Position numbers and translations under genes: made by a program
Part shown: piece after piece, positions 38,916-48,605 of the stretch
Layout of the letters: each line of letters opens with the position of its first letter
Numbering within the stretch: the first letter of the stretch is position 1
The notes under the pieces: model-generated
What the model was told of the DNA's origin: nothing
Databases searched by the model: none
Seen by the model: the letters and a program-made list of their open reading frames with translations, nothing else
Source: Mixta intestinalis
GTDB lineage: Bacteria > Pseudomonadota > Gammaproteobacteria > Enterobacterales > Enterobacteriaceae
Reading direction: 5' to 3'
Length of the DNA: 64,000 bases
Assembly: GCF_009914055.1 (NCBI RefSeq)
Contig: NZ_CP028271.1
Span: 1,674,001 to 1,738,000 of the forward strand

Positions 38916-39788
38916 ATGAATAACATGCTGGAAAAAATTCAGGCGCAGCTTTCCTCTCTGAGTAAATCCGAGCGTAAAGTGGCCGAGACTATTCTCTCCG
39001 CGCCAGAGATTGCGATGCACTCCAGCATCGCCCAGCTGGCGGCCAGCGCTGGCGTCAGCGATCCAACCGTCAACCGTTTTTGTCGCCATATGCAGACCAA
39101 AGGCTTTCCTGATTTTAAGCTGCAGCTGGCGCAAAGTCTGGCGGCTGGTACGCCATGGGTGAGCCGCAATATTGACGAGCATGATGGCATCGACATTTAC
39201 AGTGAAAAGCTCTTCCATTCGGCGCTGGCCGGTCTGGAACAGGTGCGTCAGCAGCTGGACATGCGGGCATTGCAACGGGCCGTCGAGCTCCTGGCGGGCG
39301 CGAAAAAAATCAGCTTTTTTGGGCTGGGCGCTTCCGCTGCGGTGGCACACGACGCAATGAATAAATTCTTTCGCTTTAACGTGCCGGTAATTTACTCCGA
39401 CGACGTGGTGATGCAGCGCATGAGCTGCATTAACAGCGGCGCAGATGATGTGGTGGTGCTGATTTCCCATACCGGCCGCACCAAATCGCTGACGGAACTG
39501 GCGCAGCTGGCGCGGGAGAACGGGGCCGTGGTGCTGGCGCTCACCGCTTCCGGTTCGCCACTGGCGCGTGAAGCTTCGCTGCTGCTGGCGCTCGATGTCG
39601 CGGAGGATACCGATATCTATATGCCGATGGTTTCACGTATGGCGCAGCTGATGCTGATCGACGTGCTGGCTACCGGCTTTACGCTGCATCGTGGCGCTGG
39701 CTTTCGCGATAACCTGCGGCGGGTAAAAGAGGCGCTGAAATCGTCGCGACTGGATAAAGAAACCGGCCTGTTTTCCGCGCCGCGTTAA
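38916..39788 (+). CDS. hexR: HexR transcriptional regulator (RpiR family)
   Basis: 290 residues from ATG 38916, close to the 289 of E. coli HexR; a Met three codons later is the alternative. N-terminal RpiR helix-turn-helix (KSERKVAETILSAPEIAMHS, GVSDPTVNRFCRHMQTKGFP) and C-terminal SIS domain (KISFFGLGASAAVAHDAMNK, VVVLISHTGRTKSLTELAQ) that senses KDPG. It represses zwf, eda, pykA and related genes. A longer frame upstream is not used. Confidence 0.93.
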   Translation: MNNMLEKIQAQLSSLSKSERKVAETILSAPEIAMHSSIAQLAASAGVSDPTVNRFCRHMQTKGFPDFKLQLAQSLAAGTPWVSRNIDEHDGIDIYSEKLFHSALAGLEQVRQQLDMRALQRAVELLAGAKKISFFGLGASAAVAHDAMNKFFRFNVPVIYSDDVVMQRMSCINSGADDVVVLISHTGRTKSLTELAQLARENGAVVLALTASGSPLAREASLLLALDVAEDTDIYMPMVSRMAQLMLIDVLATGFTLHRGAGFRDNLRRVKEALKSSRLDKETGLFSAPR

Positions 39789-40057
39789 TCAGTACGGATG
39801 TGTTTTACGCTGTCAGGCCAGGCGAAATTTTGTCTGTTATCAATGAAGCTTTTCTTTGCCATGCAGGAAGAGTGACTTTAGCCACGGCTGTCAGTATTGT
39901 GGTCATCGCAACCATCCTCACACTTTCAGCGATGAGAAGGACGCGAGGAGAGCAACGAGCAAAAAGGAATATTACCCGCTGCCATTTAAAAATCATAAAC
40001 AGAACATTCACGCTTACTCTGTGCATTACTCAGGCTTCTACACCTTAAGGAAAACTC

Positions 40058-41500
40058 ATGACTCGACGTCTCAGAAGAACCAAGATCGTTACCACTTTAG
40101 GCCCAGCTACCGATCGCGATAACAACCTGGAAAAAATTATCGCTGCCGGGGCTAACGTTGTGCGACTTAACTTCTCTCACGGCACGCCGGAAGATCATCA
40201 GCTGCGGGCAGATAAAGTACGTGAAATTGCCGCTAAGTTAGGGCGTCATGTCGCGATTCTTGGCGATTTGCAGGGGCCAAAAATCCGCGTCTCCACCTTT
40301 AAAGAAGGGAAAATATTCCTCAATGTCGGTGACAAGTTCCTGCTGGATGCCAGCCTGGGTAAAGGCGAAGGCGACAAGGAAAAAGTCGGCATCGATTATA
40401 AAGGTCTGCCGGAAGACGTAGTGCCGGGCGACGTTCTGCTGCTCGACGACGGGCGCGTACAGCTGAAAGTGCTGGAAGTGCGCGACAGCAAGGTATTTAC
40501 CGAAGTGACCGTGGGCGGTCCGCTCTCCAATAATAAAGGCATCAACAAGCTGGGCGGCGGCCTTTCCGCCGAGGCGCTGACCGAAAAAGATAAAGCAGAT
40601 ATTATCACCGCGGCAAAAATCGGCGTGGATTACCTGGCCGTTTCCTTCCCGCGCTGCGGCGAAGATCTTAACTATGCGCGCCGTCTTGCACAGGAAGCCG
40701 GCAGCGAAGCCAAAATTGTCGCCAAAGTGGAACGCGCCGAAGCTGTCTCTACCCAGGCTGCAATGGATGACATTATTCTGGCTTCCGATGTGGTCATGGT
40801 TGCCCGCGGCGATCTCGGTGTGGAAATCGGCGATCCGGAACTGGTAGGCATCCAGAAAGCGCTGATTCGTCGCGCGCGTCAGCTGAATCGTGCCGTCATC
40901 ACCGCGACGCAGATGATGGAATCGATGATCACGAACCCAATGCCGACCCGCGCAGAAGTGATGGACGTGGCGAACGCGGTACTGGACGGCACCGATGCGG
41001 TGATGCTCTCGGCGGAAACCGCTGCCGGTCAGTATCCGGCGGAAACCGTCAGCGCGATGGCGAAAGTCTGCCTCGGCGCGGAGAAAGTGCCAAGCATCAA
41101 CGTATCGAAGCATCGTCTCGACGTACAGTTTGATAACGTGGAAGAGGCGATCGCGATGTCGGCAATGTATGCCGCTAACCATTTGCAGGGTGTTACCGCT
41201 ATTATCACCATGACCGAATCAGGGCGTACCGCGCTGATGACCTCGCGCATCACCTCCGGCCTGCCGATTTTCGCTATGTCACGTCATGAAAGCACCCTCA
41301 ACCTGACGGCGCTTTATCGTGGCGTTACGCCGGTCCTGTTCGACAGCAATAACGATGGCGTGGCGGCAGCGCATGATGCCATCAACCTGCTGCGTGATAA
41401 AGGCTTCCTGGTATCAGGCGATCTGGTGATCGTTACCCAGGGCGACGTAATGAGTACTACCGGCACCACCAATACCAGCCGCGTGTTGCGCGTCGAGTAA
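40058..41500 (+). CDS. pykA: pyruvate kinase II
   Basis: 480 residues, the E. coli PykA length. TKIVTTLGPATDRDNNLEKI, substrate site RLNFSHGTPEDH, catalytic KIVAKVERAEAV, MVARGDLGVEIG and the C-terminal domain that binds activator. TAAGGA precedes the ATG. Last step of glycolysis. In E. coli lpxM follows directly, whereas here a siderophore cluster intervenes. Confidence 0.96.
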   Translation: MTRRLRRTKIVTTLGPATDRDNNLEKIIAAGANVVRLNFSHGTPEDHQLRADKVREIAAKLGRHVAILGDLQGPKIRVSTFKEGKIFLNVGDKFLLDASLGKGEGDKEKVGIDYKGLPEDVVPGDVLLLDDGRVQLKVLEVRDSKVFTEVTVGGPLSNNKGINKLGGGLSAEALTEKDKADIITAAKIGVDYLAVSFPRCGEDLNYARRLAQEAGSEAKIVAKVERAEAVSTQAAMDDIILASDVVMVARGDLGVEIGDPELVGIQKALIRRARQLNRAVITATQMMESMITNPMPTRAEVMDVANAVLDGTDAVMLSAETAAGQYPAETVSAMAKVCLGAEKVPSINVSKHRLDVQFDNVEEAIAMSAMYAANHLQGVTAIITMTESGRTALMTSRITSGLPIFAMSRHESTLNLTALYRGVTPVLFDSNNDGVAAAHDAINLLRDKGFLVSGDLVIVTQGDVMSTTGTTNTSRVLRVE

Positions 41501-41506
41501 TCTTCT

Positions 41507-41545
41507 GGCTACCGTAACCCGCCTGCGGTTGCGGTAGCCTTGTTT
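41507..41545 (+). terminator. pykA terminator
   Basis: GGCTACCG...CGGTAGCC with an inner AACCCGC/GCGGTT extension, followed by TTGTTTCT, seven bases after the pykA stop. Confidence 0.8.
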
Positions 41546-41650
41546 CTGTTCATCTCCTTTCTGATATTCATATCTTCTCTACAGCCTGATTTTCAGCCAG
41601 GCGCAGACGCTGACATTTTTCAGCGCTTTTCAGCAACTCACCAATAAGCA

Positions 41651-41672
41651 AAATGTGATCAAAGTCACATTT
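41651..41672 (+). promoter_or_regulatory. CRP-type site upstream of dfoJ
   Basis: AAATGTGA-TCAAAG-TCACATTT: both half-sites are perfect (TGTGA-N6-TCACA), centred about 90 bases before the predicted transcript start, the spacing of a class I activation site. Confidence 0.7.
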
Positions 41673-41715
41673 TAAATATTAATTTTACTTATCACTAAAT
41701 TGTCACCAAAATCTT

Positions 41716-41744
41716 ATTGAATGATAATGATTGCTATTTATAAT
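41716..41744 (+). promoter_or_regulatory. dfoJ promoter
   Basis: ATTGAA (41716-41721), 17-bp spacer, TATAAT (41739-41744). The Fur box fills the spacer. Confidence 0.6.
41723..41741 (+). promoter_or_regulatory. Fur box of the dfo operon
   Basis: GATAATGATTGCTATTTAT matches the 19-bp Fur consensus at 12 positions with the complete left arm GATAATGAT, covering the -10 region. Iron-bound Fur would block transcription. Confidence 0.75.
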
Positions 41745-41978
41745 CGCATTTATATTATCAAACGCAGCATTTGCCTAACAAAAATCGCAATATCCGTACA
41801 AAACGGGAGGATTATCGCTCCAAAAAGTTATCTCCCTCTTTTTATTTATGGTGGCTGTCACTACGCTGCCCGCTTAAATATTAAAAAAACTTAACTGATG
41901 CCGTTATGCATCAGGCATACAGGGCCGTCATATTTTTTATGTCGGTACGGGTTTCTTACGTCCAAAAAGGGTCAGGAA

Positions 41979-43529
41979 ATGGCTTTGGTTTCCGCAAAAA
42001 CACAAAATATCGCGACAGATCGCCAGAACGCCGCCACCAGCAGCGCTTTTTTCTTTAACCAGGCACAGCTGGAGCAGTATGCGCAGCAGACGCTAAGCGC
42101 GCTGGCGCTGATTCGCCAGCAGCTGCAGCAGACAGAAAAACCGTTCAGCGGTATTTTGCCGCAAGAGCTGGCCCCAACGCTGCGCGCCATCGATTTAGAT
42201 AAACCGCTGGGTAACGAACAGGCCGCGCTGAACGAACTGTCCGACGTTTATCTGCGCGATGCGGTCTGGTTCCATCATCCAAAGTATGTCGCTCATCTCA
42301 ACTGCCCCATCGTTCTGCCTTCGCTGCTGGCGGAGCAGATTATGAGTGCGGTAAACAGTTCGGTCGATACCTGGGATCAGAGCGCGGGCGGCACGCTGAT
42401 TGAGCAGAAAGTCATCGACTGGACACTGCAACGTATCGGCATGCCCACCGGTTCGGACGGGATTTTTACCAGCGGCGGCACCCAGTCCAACCTGATGGCG
42501 ATGCTGCTGGCGCGTGACAGCTGGTGCGCCCGCCAGCATCCGGGATACCTGATTAAACAGCGCGGCCTGCCGCCGGAAGCGGGCAAGTGGCGTATCTTTA
42601 CCTCGAAAATGAGCCACTTCAGCATTCAGAAATCAACCGCCATTCTCGGCCTCGGCTATGACGCGGTGATTGCCGTTGACCATGACGATCGTTATCGCAT
42701 GGACGCCGCTAAACTGGAGCAGGCGATTCAGCAGTGCCGCCAGCAAGGATTGATTCCGGTTGCGGTGGTCGCTACCGCTGGCACCACCGATTTCGGCAGC
42801 ATCGATCCGTTACAGGCGGTGAGCGATATTTGCCGTCACTATCAGCTGTGGATGCATGTAGATGCCGCCTACGGCTGCGGCCTGCTGGTCTCACCGCAGC
42901 ACCGTCAACGTCTGTGCGGCATTGAACATGCCGATTCAGTTACCGTCGATTACCACAAATCTTTCTTCCAGACCGTCAGCTGCGGTGCTTTCTTCGTGCG
43001 CGACAGCCAGCACCTGAGCCATGTAACGGTGCATGCCGACTACCTCAATCCGCTCAGCGCCCAGCAGGAAGGCACGCCGAATTTGGTAAATAAAAGTATT
43101 CAAACCACCCGCCGCTTTGATGCGCTGAAAATGTGGATGACGCTGCGCATTATGGGCGCGCAGAAGCTGGGCGAAGCCTTTGACAACGTGCTGGCGCTGG
43201 CGCAGCAGACGCATCGTCTGTTGCAGGCGCATCCGGCGATTGAGGTACTGCACGCGCCAGAGCTGACCACCCAGGTGTTCCGCTTTATTCCGCGTCCGGG
43301 CCTGAACGCGGAAGTGACAGATGAGGTTAACGCGCAAATCCGTAAGGCGCTGTTTCGCTCCGGCAACGCGGTTGTCGCGGGCACCAAAGTCAACGGACGT
43401 CAGTACCTGAAGTTTACGCTGCTTAATCCGGCAACCAGCGTGGCGGATATGGAAGAGGTTATCGCGCTGATCGCCCACTACGGACGCGAACTCTCACAGC
43501 AGCACGCCTTAAGCGCAGCCAATCAGTAA
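41979..43529 (+). CDS. dfoJ: lysine decarboxylase DfoJ (desferrioxamine synthesis)
   Basis: 516 residues from ATG 41979 (AGGA site; longer upstream frame lacks one). PLP group II decarboxylase: SGGTQSNLMAMLLARDSW, HVDAAYGCGLL, and the PLP-Lys in VTVDYHKSFFQ. It belongs to the DesA/pyridoxal-dependent family and by context makes cadaverine from lysine, the first step of desferrioxamine E/G. First gene of dfoJAC. Confidence 0.93.
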   Translation: MALVSAKTQNIATDRQNAATSSAFFFNQAQLEQYAQQTLSALALIRQQLQQTEKPFSGILPQELAPTLRAIDLDKPLGNEQAALNELSDVYLRDAVWFHHPKYVAHLNCPIVLPSLLAEQIMSAVNSSVDTWDQSAGGTLIEQKVIDWTLQRIGMPTGSDGIFTSGGTQSNLMAMLLARDSWCARQHPGYLIKQRGLPPEAGKWRIFTSKMSHFSIQKSTAILGLGYDAVIAVDHDDRYRMDAAKLEQAIQQCRQQGLIPVAVVATAGTTDFGSIDPLQAVSDICRHYQLWMHVDAAYGCGLLVSPQHRQRLCGIEHADSVTVDYHKSFFQTVSCGAFFVRDSQHLSHVTVHADYLNPLSAQQEGTPNLVNKSIQTTRRFDALKMWMTLRIMGAQKLGEAFDNVLALAQQTHRLLQAHPAIEVLHAPELTTQVFRFIPRPGLNAEVTDEVNAQIRKALFRSGNAVVAGTKVNGRQYLKFTLLNPATSVADMEEVIALIAHYGRELSQQHALSAANQ

Positions 43530-43539
43530 GGGCATCGTG

Positions 43540-44832
43540 ATGAACGACACCATTTATGACTTTATCGGCATCGGTATCGGCCCGTTTAACCTTAGCCTCG
43601 CCTGCCTGACGGCACCGCTGAAAGAGGTTAACGGCCTGTTCCTCGATCAGAATCCTGGCTTCGACTGGCATACCGGCATGATGCTGGAGAGCGCCCACCT
43701 GCAAACGCCGTTTATGGCCGATCTGGTGACGCTGGCCGATCCCACCAGTCCCTTCAGCCTGCTGAACTACATGAAACAGAAAGGCAAGCTGTACAGCTTT
43801 TACATCCGCGAAAGCTTCTTTCTGATGCGTAAGGAATATAACCACTATTGCCAGTGGGCCTGTTCGCAGCTGAACAACCTGCGCTGGAACACACGCGTCG
43901 AGTATGCCAGCTACGATGAGAGCCGCGAATGTTATCAGCTGCATACTGTCGATACGCGCAGCGGCGAACGTCGTAGCTGGCTGACGCGCCGACTGGTGCT
44001 GGGCACCGGCCCGGTCGCCTGGCTGCCGGAGTGCAGTCGTCCCCTGCACGATCGCGTGGTGCATTCCAGTCACTATCTGGTAAACAAAGCGAAGCTACAG
44101 GCGCAGCGGTCTATTACCGTACTGGGTAGCGGTCAGAGCGCGGCGGAGATCTTCTACGATCTGCTGAGTGAAATCGATCGATATGACTACCAGCTGAACT
44201 GGGTGACGCGTGCGCCGCGCTTCTATCCGCTGGAATACACCAAGCTAACGCTGGAGATGACCTCGCCGGAGTGGATCGACTATTTCCACGCCCTGCCCGC
44301 CCGTAAGCGCGACGAACTGAACGCCGGACATAAAAACCTGTTTAAAGGCATCAACAGCAGCCTGATCAACGATATCTACGATCTGATGTATATCAAGCAG
44401 CTGGATGGCGACTTAAAAGTACGGCTGTTTACCAACTCGACGCTTACCGGCCTGCGCCGTCTGCCGCACGATGAGCTGGAGCTTTCGCTGCACCAGCGCG
44501 AGCAGGATCAGCACTATACGCGACGCACCGAGGGTCTGGTGATGGCAACCGGCTATCACTATCAGCCGCCGCAGTTTATTGAAGGTATCGCCAGCCGCCT
44601 GCGCTGGGATGAACAGGGGCGCTACGCGGTGCAGCGCAACTACAGCATCGATCGTCACAACCGGGTATTTGTGCAAAACGCCGAGCTGCACACGCACGGC
44701 TTTGTCACCCCCGATCTTGGCATGGCCTGCTATCGCAATTCGGTGCTGATTCGTGAAATTACCGGACGCGAAGTTTACCCGGTTGAACAGCGCATCGCCT
44801 TCCAGACCTTCCCGGCAGAATCGGAGCAATAA
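43540..44832 (+). CDS. dfoA: cadaverine N-monooxygenase DfoA
   Basis: 430 residues from ATG 43540, 10 bases after dfoJ; a GTG one codon earlier is possible. IucD/PvdA-type flavoprotein: FAD motif IGIGIGPFNLSLA, LDQNPGFDWHTGMM, NADPH motif VLGSGQSAAEIFYD, and C-terminal LVMATGYHYQPP. It hydroxylates cadaverine to N-hydroxycadaverine. Confidence 0.94.
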   Translation: MNDTIYDFIGIGIGPFNLSLACLTAPLKEVNGLFLDQNPGFDWHTGMMLESAHLQTPFMADLVTLADPTSPFSLLNYMKQKGKLYSFYIRESFFLMRKEYNHYCQWACSQLNNLRWNTRVEYASYDESRECYQLHTVDTRSGERRSWLTRRLVLGTGPVAWLPECSRPLHDRVVHSSHYLVNKAKLQAQRSITVLGSGQSAAEIFYDLLSEIDRYDYQLNWVTRAPRFYPLEYTKLTLEMTSPEWIDYFHALPARKRDELNAGHKNLFKGINSSLINDIYDLMYIKQLDGDLKVRLFTNSTLTGLRRLPHDELELSLHQREQDQHYTRRTEGLVMATGYHYQPPQFIEGIASRLRWDEQGRYAVQRNYSIDRHNRVFVQNAELHTHGFVTPDLGMACYRNSVLIREITGREVYPVEQRIAFQTFPAESEQ

Positions 44833-44833
44833 G

Positions 44834-47188
44834 ATGAACACCTTATACCAATGCCATCGTCCGGCGGGCGAGTTCACCCTGCGCCCCATGACAGCGCAGG
44901 ATGCGCCGCTAATCCATCGCTGGGTGACCCAGGAGTATGCCCGCTTCTGGGGAATGCAGAATGATTCGCTGGCGCAGGTAAGCCATTTCTATCAACAGCT
45001 GACCGCCGATAATCCGCAGGCGGCGATTATCGGTCTGTGCAACGGCCAGCCGGTTTTTCTGATGGAGTTTTACCGTGCACAGCAGGATGAAATCGCGCAG
45101 CACTACCCGGCCCGGCCCGACGATTACGGTATGCATATTCTGATCGCACCTGCCGAAAAGCCGGTAGCGCAGTTCAGCTGGCAGGTATTTACCACGGTGA
45201 TGGACTTTCTGTTCAGCCAGCCGCAGGTGCGGCGCGTGGTCGTTGAGCCGGACGTGCGTAATGAAAAAATTCATCGTCTCAATAAACGCGCCGGTTTTCG
45301 CTACCAGCACACCATCGATATGGGACATAAAACGGCCTGGCTCGCCTTTTGCCAGCGCGAAGATTATCAGCAGGCTCAATTGCAGGAATCCTTAACCATG
45401 ACCACCACTTCTCAATTCGCTCACGGGCAACATCTCACCGGCGACAGCTGGGCGCTGGCAAATCGATTGCTGGTGCGTAAAGCCATTGCTGAATTCGCCC
45501 ATGAGAAACTGATCGCTCCCCAGCCCACTGCGGAGAATAGCTGGCAGCTGGCAGTACCGGGCGGCGAAGCGGTTTATCATTTTCGCGCCCGTCGTCTGGC
45601 GCTCGATCACTGGCAAATCGATCCCGATTCGCTGGAGAAAAGTGAGAACGGCACGCCGCTGCCGCTGGATGCGTTGCAGTTTATTATCGAATTTAACCAG
45701 CAGATCGGCATACCCGCTGCTATGCTGGCAACCTACATGGAAGAGATCACCAGTACGCTGTGCAGCAGCGTCTATAAACTGCAAAAAGGAAACCCGGACA
45801 GCGCGGCGCTGGTTAAGGCCGATTTCCAGACGGTAGAAGCGTCAATGACCGAAGGCCATCCTTGCTTCGTTGCTAATAATGGGCGCATCGGCTTTGATGC
45901 GCGTGACTACCTCGCCTATGCGCCAGAGGCCGCAGCTCCAATTCGTCTGGTATGGGTGGCGGTACACGTGCGTAACGCCCACTTCTCCAGTATCGACGCG
46001 TTAGGCTATCAGCAGCTGATGACAGAGGAGCTGGGCGAAAGCACACTGGCAGCCTTTACCGATCGGCTGCGGGCGCTGGCGGTCGATCCACAGGATTATC
46101 TGTTGATGCCGGTTCATCCCTGGCAGTGGCAGAACAAGCTGCTGACGGTGTTTGCCGCCGATATCGCCGCGCGCGACATTATCTGGCTGGGCGAAGGCGA
46201 AGATAACTATCAGGCGCAGCAGTCTATCCGCACCTTCTTTAACCGCAGCCAGCCGACCAAACGCTACGTGAAAACCGCGCTGTCGGTGCTGAATATGGGC
46301 TTTATGCGCGGCCTTTCGCCCTACTATATGGCGACCACGCCCGCGGTGAATCAGTGGCTGGAAGGGATTGTTAAGCAGGACCCGTGGCTGAAGCAGTGCA
46401 ATTTCCGCATCCTGCGCGAGGTGGCGGCCATCGGCTATCATAACCGCTATTATGAGCGTGCGATTCAGGGCGACTCGGCCTATAAGAAAATGTTCGCCGC
46501 GCTGTGGCGCGATAATCCGCTCCCCCAGCTTCAGCCTGGCCAACGCCTGATGACGATGGCTTCGCTGCTGCATATCGATCGTCATCAGCAGGCGTTGCTG
46601 CCTGCGCTGATTGCCGATTCCGGGCTGGCACCAGAGGAATGGATCGACCGCTACCTGACCTGCTATCTCAGCCCGCTGCTGCACTGCTTCTATCAGCACG
46701 ATATCGTCTTTATGCCGCACGGCGAAAACCTGATCCTGCAATTCGACAACAACGTGCCGGTCAGCGCCTGGATGAAGGATATCGGCGAGGAAATTGCGGT
46801 GCTGAACCCGGATGCAGTACTGCCGGAGAAGGCACAGCGACTGGCGGTAGAGGTACCGGAAAATCTGAAAATCCTGTCGATCTTTACCGATGTCTTCGAC
46901 TGCATTTTCCGCTTTATTTCCGCCATTCTCGATGAGAGCGGTACGCTGCCGGAGGCGCGTTTCTGGCAGCGCGTAGCGCAGTGCATTCAGGCATATCAGC
47001 AGGCGCACCCGCAGCTGGCGAGCAAGTTTGCCCGCTACGATCTGTTTGCACCAACCTTTGCGCTCTCCTGCCTGAACCGGCTTCAGCTGGCAAATAATCA
47101 GCAGATGATCAATCTGTCCGATCCGGCGGAGAACCTGAAGTTTGCGGGCGAGCTAAGTAATCCGATCGCCGTTTACGCGCATCGCTAA
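44834..47188 (+). CDS. dfoC: DfoC, acyltransferase-synthetase fusion for desferrioxamine
   Basis: 784 residues from ATG 44834, one base after the dfoA stop codon. Residues 1-185 are an AlcB/IucB-type acyltransferase (TLRPMTAQDAPLIHRWVTQE, VVVEPDVRNEKIHRLNKRAG). After a Met near 189 follows an IucA/IucC NIS synthetase (about 200-784), with HPWQWQNKL, SQPTKRYVKTALSVLNMGFM and HGENLILQF. Streptomyces has these as separate DesC and DesD; Erwinia and Pantoea have the fusion. It succinylates N-hydroxycadaverine and joins and cyclises three units. Confidence 0.94.
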   Translation: MNTLYQCHRPAGEFTLRPMTAQDAPLIHRWVTQEYARFWGMQNDSLAQVSHFYQQLTADNPQAAIIGLCNGQPVFLMEFYRAQQDEIAQHYPARPDDYGMHILIAPAEKPVAQFSWQVFTTVMDFLFSQPQVRRVVVEPDVRNEKIHRLNKRAGFRYQHTIDMGHKTAWLAFCQREDYQQAQLQESLTMTTTSQFAHGQHLTGDSWALANRLLVRKAIAEFAHEKLIAPQPTAENSWQLAVPGGEAVYHFRARRLALDHWQIDPDSLEKSENGTPLPLDALQFIIEFNQQIGIPAAMLATYMEEITSTLCSSVYKLQKGNPDSAALVKADFQTVEASMTEGHPCFVANNGRIGFDARDYLAYAPEAAAPIRLVWVAVHVRNAHFSSIDALGYQQLMTEELGESTLAAFTDRLRALAVDPQDYLLMPVHPWQWQNKLLTVFAADIAARDIIWLGEGEDNYQAQQSIRTFFNRSQPTKRYVKTALSVLNMGFMRGLSPYYMATTPAVNQWLEGIVKQDPWLKQCNFRILREVAAIGYHNRYYERAIQGDSAYKKMFAALWRDNPLPQLQPGQRLMTMASLLHIDRHQQALLPALIADSGLAPEEWIDRYLTCYLSPLLHCFYQHDIVFMPHGENLILQFDNNVPVSAWMKDIGEEIAVLNPDAVLPEKAQRLAVEVPENLKILSIFTDVFDCIFRFISAILDESGTLPEARFWQRVAQCIQAYQQAHPQLASKFARYDLFAPTFALSCLNRLQLANNQQMINLSDPAENLKFAGELSNPIAVYAHR

Positions 47189-47224
47189 TCATTCTCAGGT
47201 AATATGATTTAAACGTTATACTGA

Positions 47225-47252
47225 CGCGGCCGCCCTTGCGGTCGCGTTTTTT
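47225..47252 (+). terminator. dfo operon terminator
   Basis: CGCGGCCGC-CCTT-GCGGTCGCG followed by T6, 36 bases after dfoC and before the transporter gene. So the transporter depends on read-through or a weak promoter of its own. Confidence 0.85.
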
Positions 47253-47273
47253 ATCTTTCTGGAGCAAGCCTGC

Positions 47274-48527
47274 ATGGCCGCCTATACCCCGGTTTCACAC
47301 CTGACATTCAGGCATCTGTTATTTCCCCTCTCGCTGGTGCTGTTTGAGTTCGCTACCTATATTGCGCACGATATGATTCAGCCCGGTATGCTGCTGGTAA
47401 CCAGCGAATTTCACGTTGGTGCCGAGTGGGTTTCCACTTCGCTGACCGCCTATCTGATTGGCGGCATTGTTCTGCAATGGCTGCTTGGCCCGCTCTCCGA
47501 TAAGTATGGTCGTCGCCCGGTGATGCTGAGCGGCGTACTGTTTTTTATCGTTTGTTGTGCGCTGACGCACTGGGTTGCCTCTATTCAGCAGTTTGTCGCC
47601 CTGCGCTTTTTACAGGGTGCCAGCCTCTGCTTTATCGGTGCGGTAGGCTACGCCGCCATCCAGGAAGCATTTGATGAAGCGCGCAGCGTGCGCATTATGG
47701 CGCTAATGGCTAACGTTGCCCTGCTGGCACCGCTGGCTGGCCCGCTGGCAGGCGCGGCTTTCCTGACCGTCGGCGACTGGCGCACCATGTTCTGGCTGTT
47801 CGCGATTATCGCCGCGCTGGCGCTGATTGGTCTGTGGCGCGCGATGCCGGAAACCGCAGGCGATCGCAGCGTATCTGTCAACCTGCGCAGCCTGGGACGC
47901 ACCTACCTGACGCTGGCACGCGAACGGCAGATTATGTCCGGCTCGCTGGCAATCGGGCTGGTATTTATTCCGATTCTCGCCTGGGTCGCGCTGTCGCCGG
48001 TGATTCTGATTAAGGATGAGGGTCTGACGCGCATGGATTACGCGCTACTACAGCTGCCGGTATTTCTGGCGATGATCGCCGGTAACCTGACGCTGGGGAA
48101 ACTGGCGAACCGCCTGCCGATTGAAAGCCCGCTGCGTCTGGGCGCGTGGCCGATTCTGGTGGGGCTGGGGCTGGCGATGGTGACTTCGCTACTGGATCGT
48201 CACAGCTATCTGTGGCTGACCGCCGGGCTCAGTATCTATGCGTATGGCGCAGGCATGGTCAACGCCGGGCTTTATCGTCTGACGCTCTTTTCCAGCAATG
48301 CCGGTAAAGGCAGCGTGGCGGCGATGCTCGGCATGGTCAGCATTATCGCTTTTGCGCTGGGTATTGAGGTATCGAAATATGGCTACTTCCACGGCGGCGC
48401 GGCCTGGTTTAGCCTGATCAATCTGGTGAGCGGCCTGCTGTGGCTGGTTTTAGTGACCGCTTTCCTGCGTGAGCGCAAACGGCGCAGCCGATTAAATGAG
48501 GCTAAGGATGTTGCTGACGCCACCTGA
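47274..48527 (+). CDS. MdfA-like MFS transporter next to the siderophore operon
   Basis: 417 residues, twelve membrane segments. Very like E. coli MdfA: FPLSLVLFEFATYIAHDMIQ holds the two membrane acids (E25 and D33, equal to MdfA E26 and D34), antiporter motif LLGPLSDKYGRRPVM, and ALMANVALLAPLAGPLAGAA. MdfA exports drugs and cations in exchange for protons. Given its place after dfoC, export of desferrioxamine is a reasonable inference; a multidrug role is the alternative. Confidence 0.85.
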   Translation: MAAYTPVSHLTFRHLLFPLSLVLFEFATYIAHDMIQPGMLLVTSEFHVGAEWVSTSLTAYLIGGIVLQWLLGPLSDKYGRRPVMLSGVLFFIVCCALTHWVASIQQFVALRFLQGASLCFIGAVGYAAIQEAFDEARSVRIMALMANVALLAPLAGPLAGAAFLTVGDWRTMFWLFAIIAALALIGLWRAMPETAGDRSVSVNLRSLGRTYLTLARERQIMSGSLAIGLVFIPILAWVALSPVILIKDEGLTRMDYALLQLPVFLAMIAGNLTLGKLANRLPIESPLRLGAWPILVGLGLAMVTSLLDRHSYLWLTAGLSIYAYGAGMVNAGLYRLTLFSSNAGKGSVAAMLGMVSIIAFALGIEVSKYGYFHGGAAWFSLINLVSGLLWLVLVTAFLRERKRRSRLNEAKDVADAT

Positions 48528-48563
48528 GGGCGAAAACGATAAACATTCTGGCTTAATCAAACA

Positions 48564-48592
48564 GCCCCGCAGCTTTTGCGGGGCTTCTTTTA
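48564..48592 (+). terminator. terminator after the MFS gene
   Basis: GCCCCGCA-GCTTT-TGCGGGGC then TTCTTTTAT. It lies between the MFS gene and the converging lpxM. Confidence 0.85.
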
Positions 48593-48605
48593 TGCTGCGC
48601 CCGTC

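Larger units (their letters stand above)
41546..41978 (+). other. dfoJ upstream region with long leader
   Basis: More than 400 bases without a gene between the pykA terminator and dfoJ. It holds a CRP-like site, a sigma-70 promoter with a Fur box, and a leader of about 230 bases that is AT-rich and has no obvious reading frame. A frame running in from 41898 is an upstream extension of dfoJ. Confidence 0.6.

Noticed and set aside
40238..41182. 314-codon frame opposite pykA
   Set aside because: Antisense frame of a conserved gene with His/Phe-rich composition and no promoter or ribosome site.
46001..47008. 335-codon frame opposite dfoC
   Set aside because: Antisense to the conserved synthetase domain; codon pattern follows dfoC, not an independent gene.
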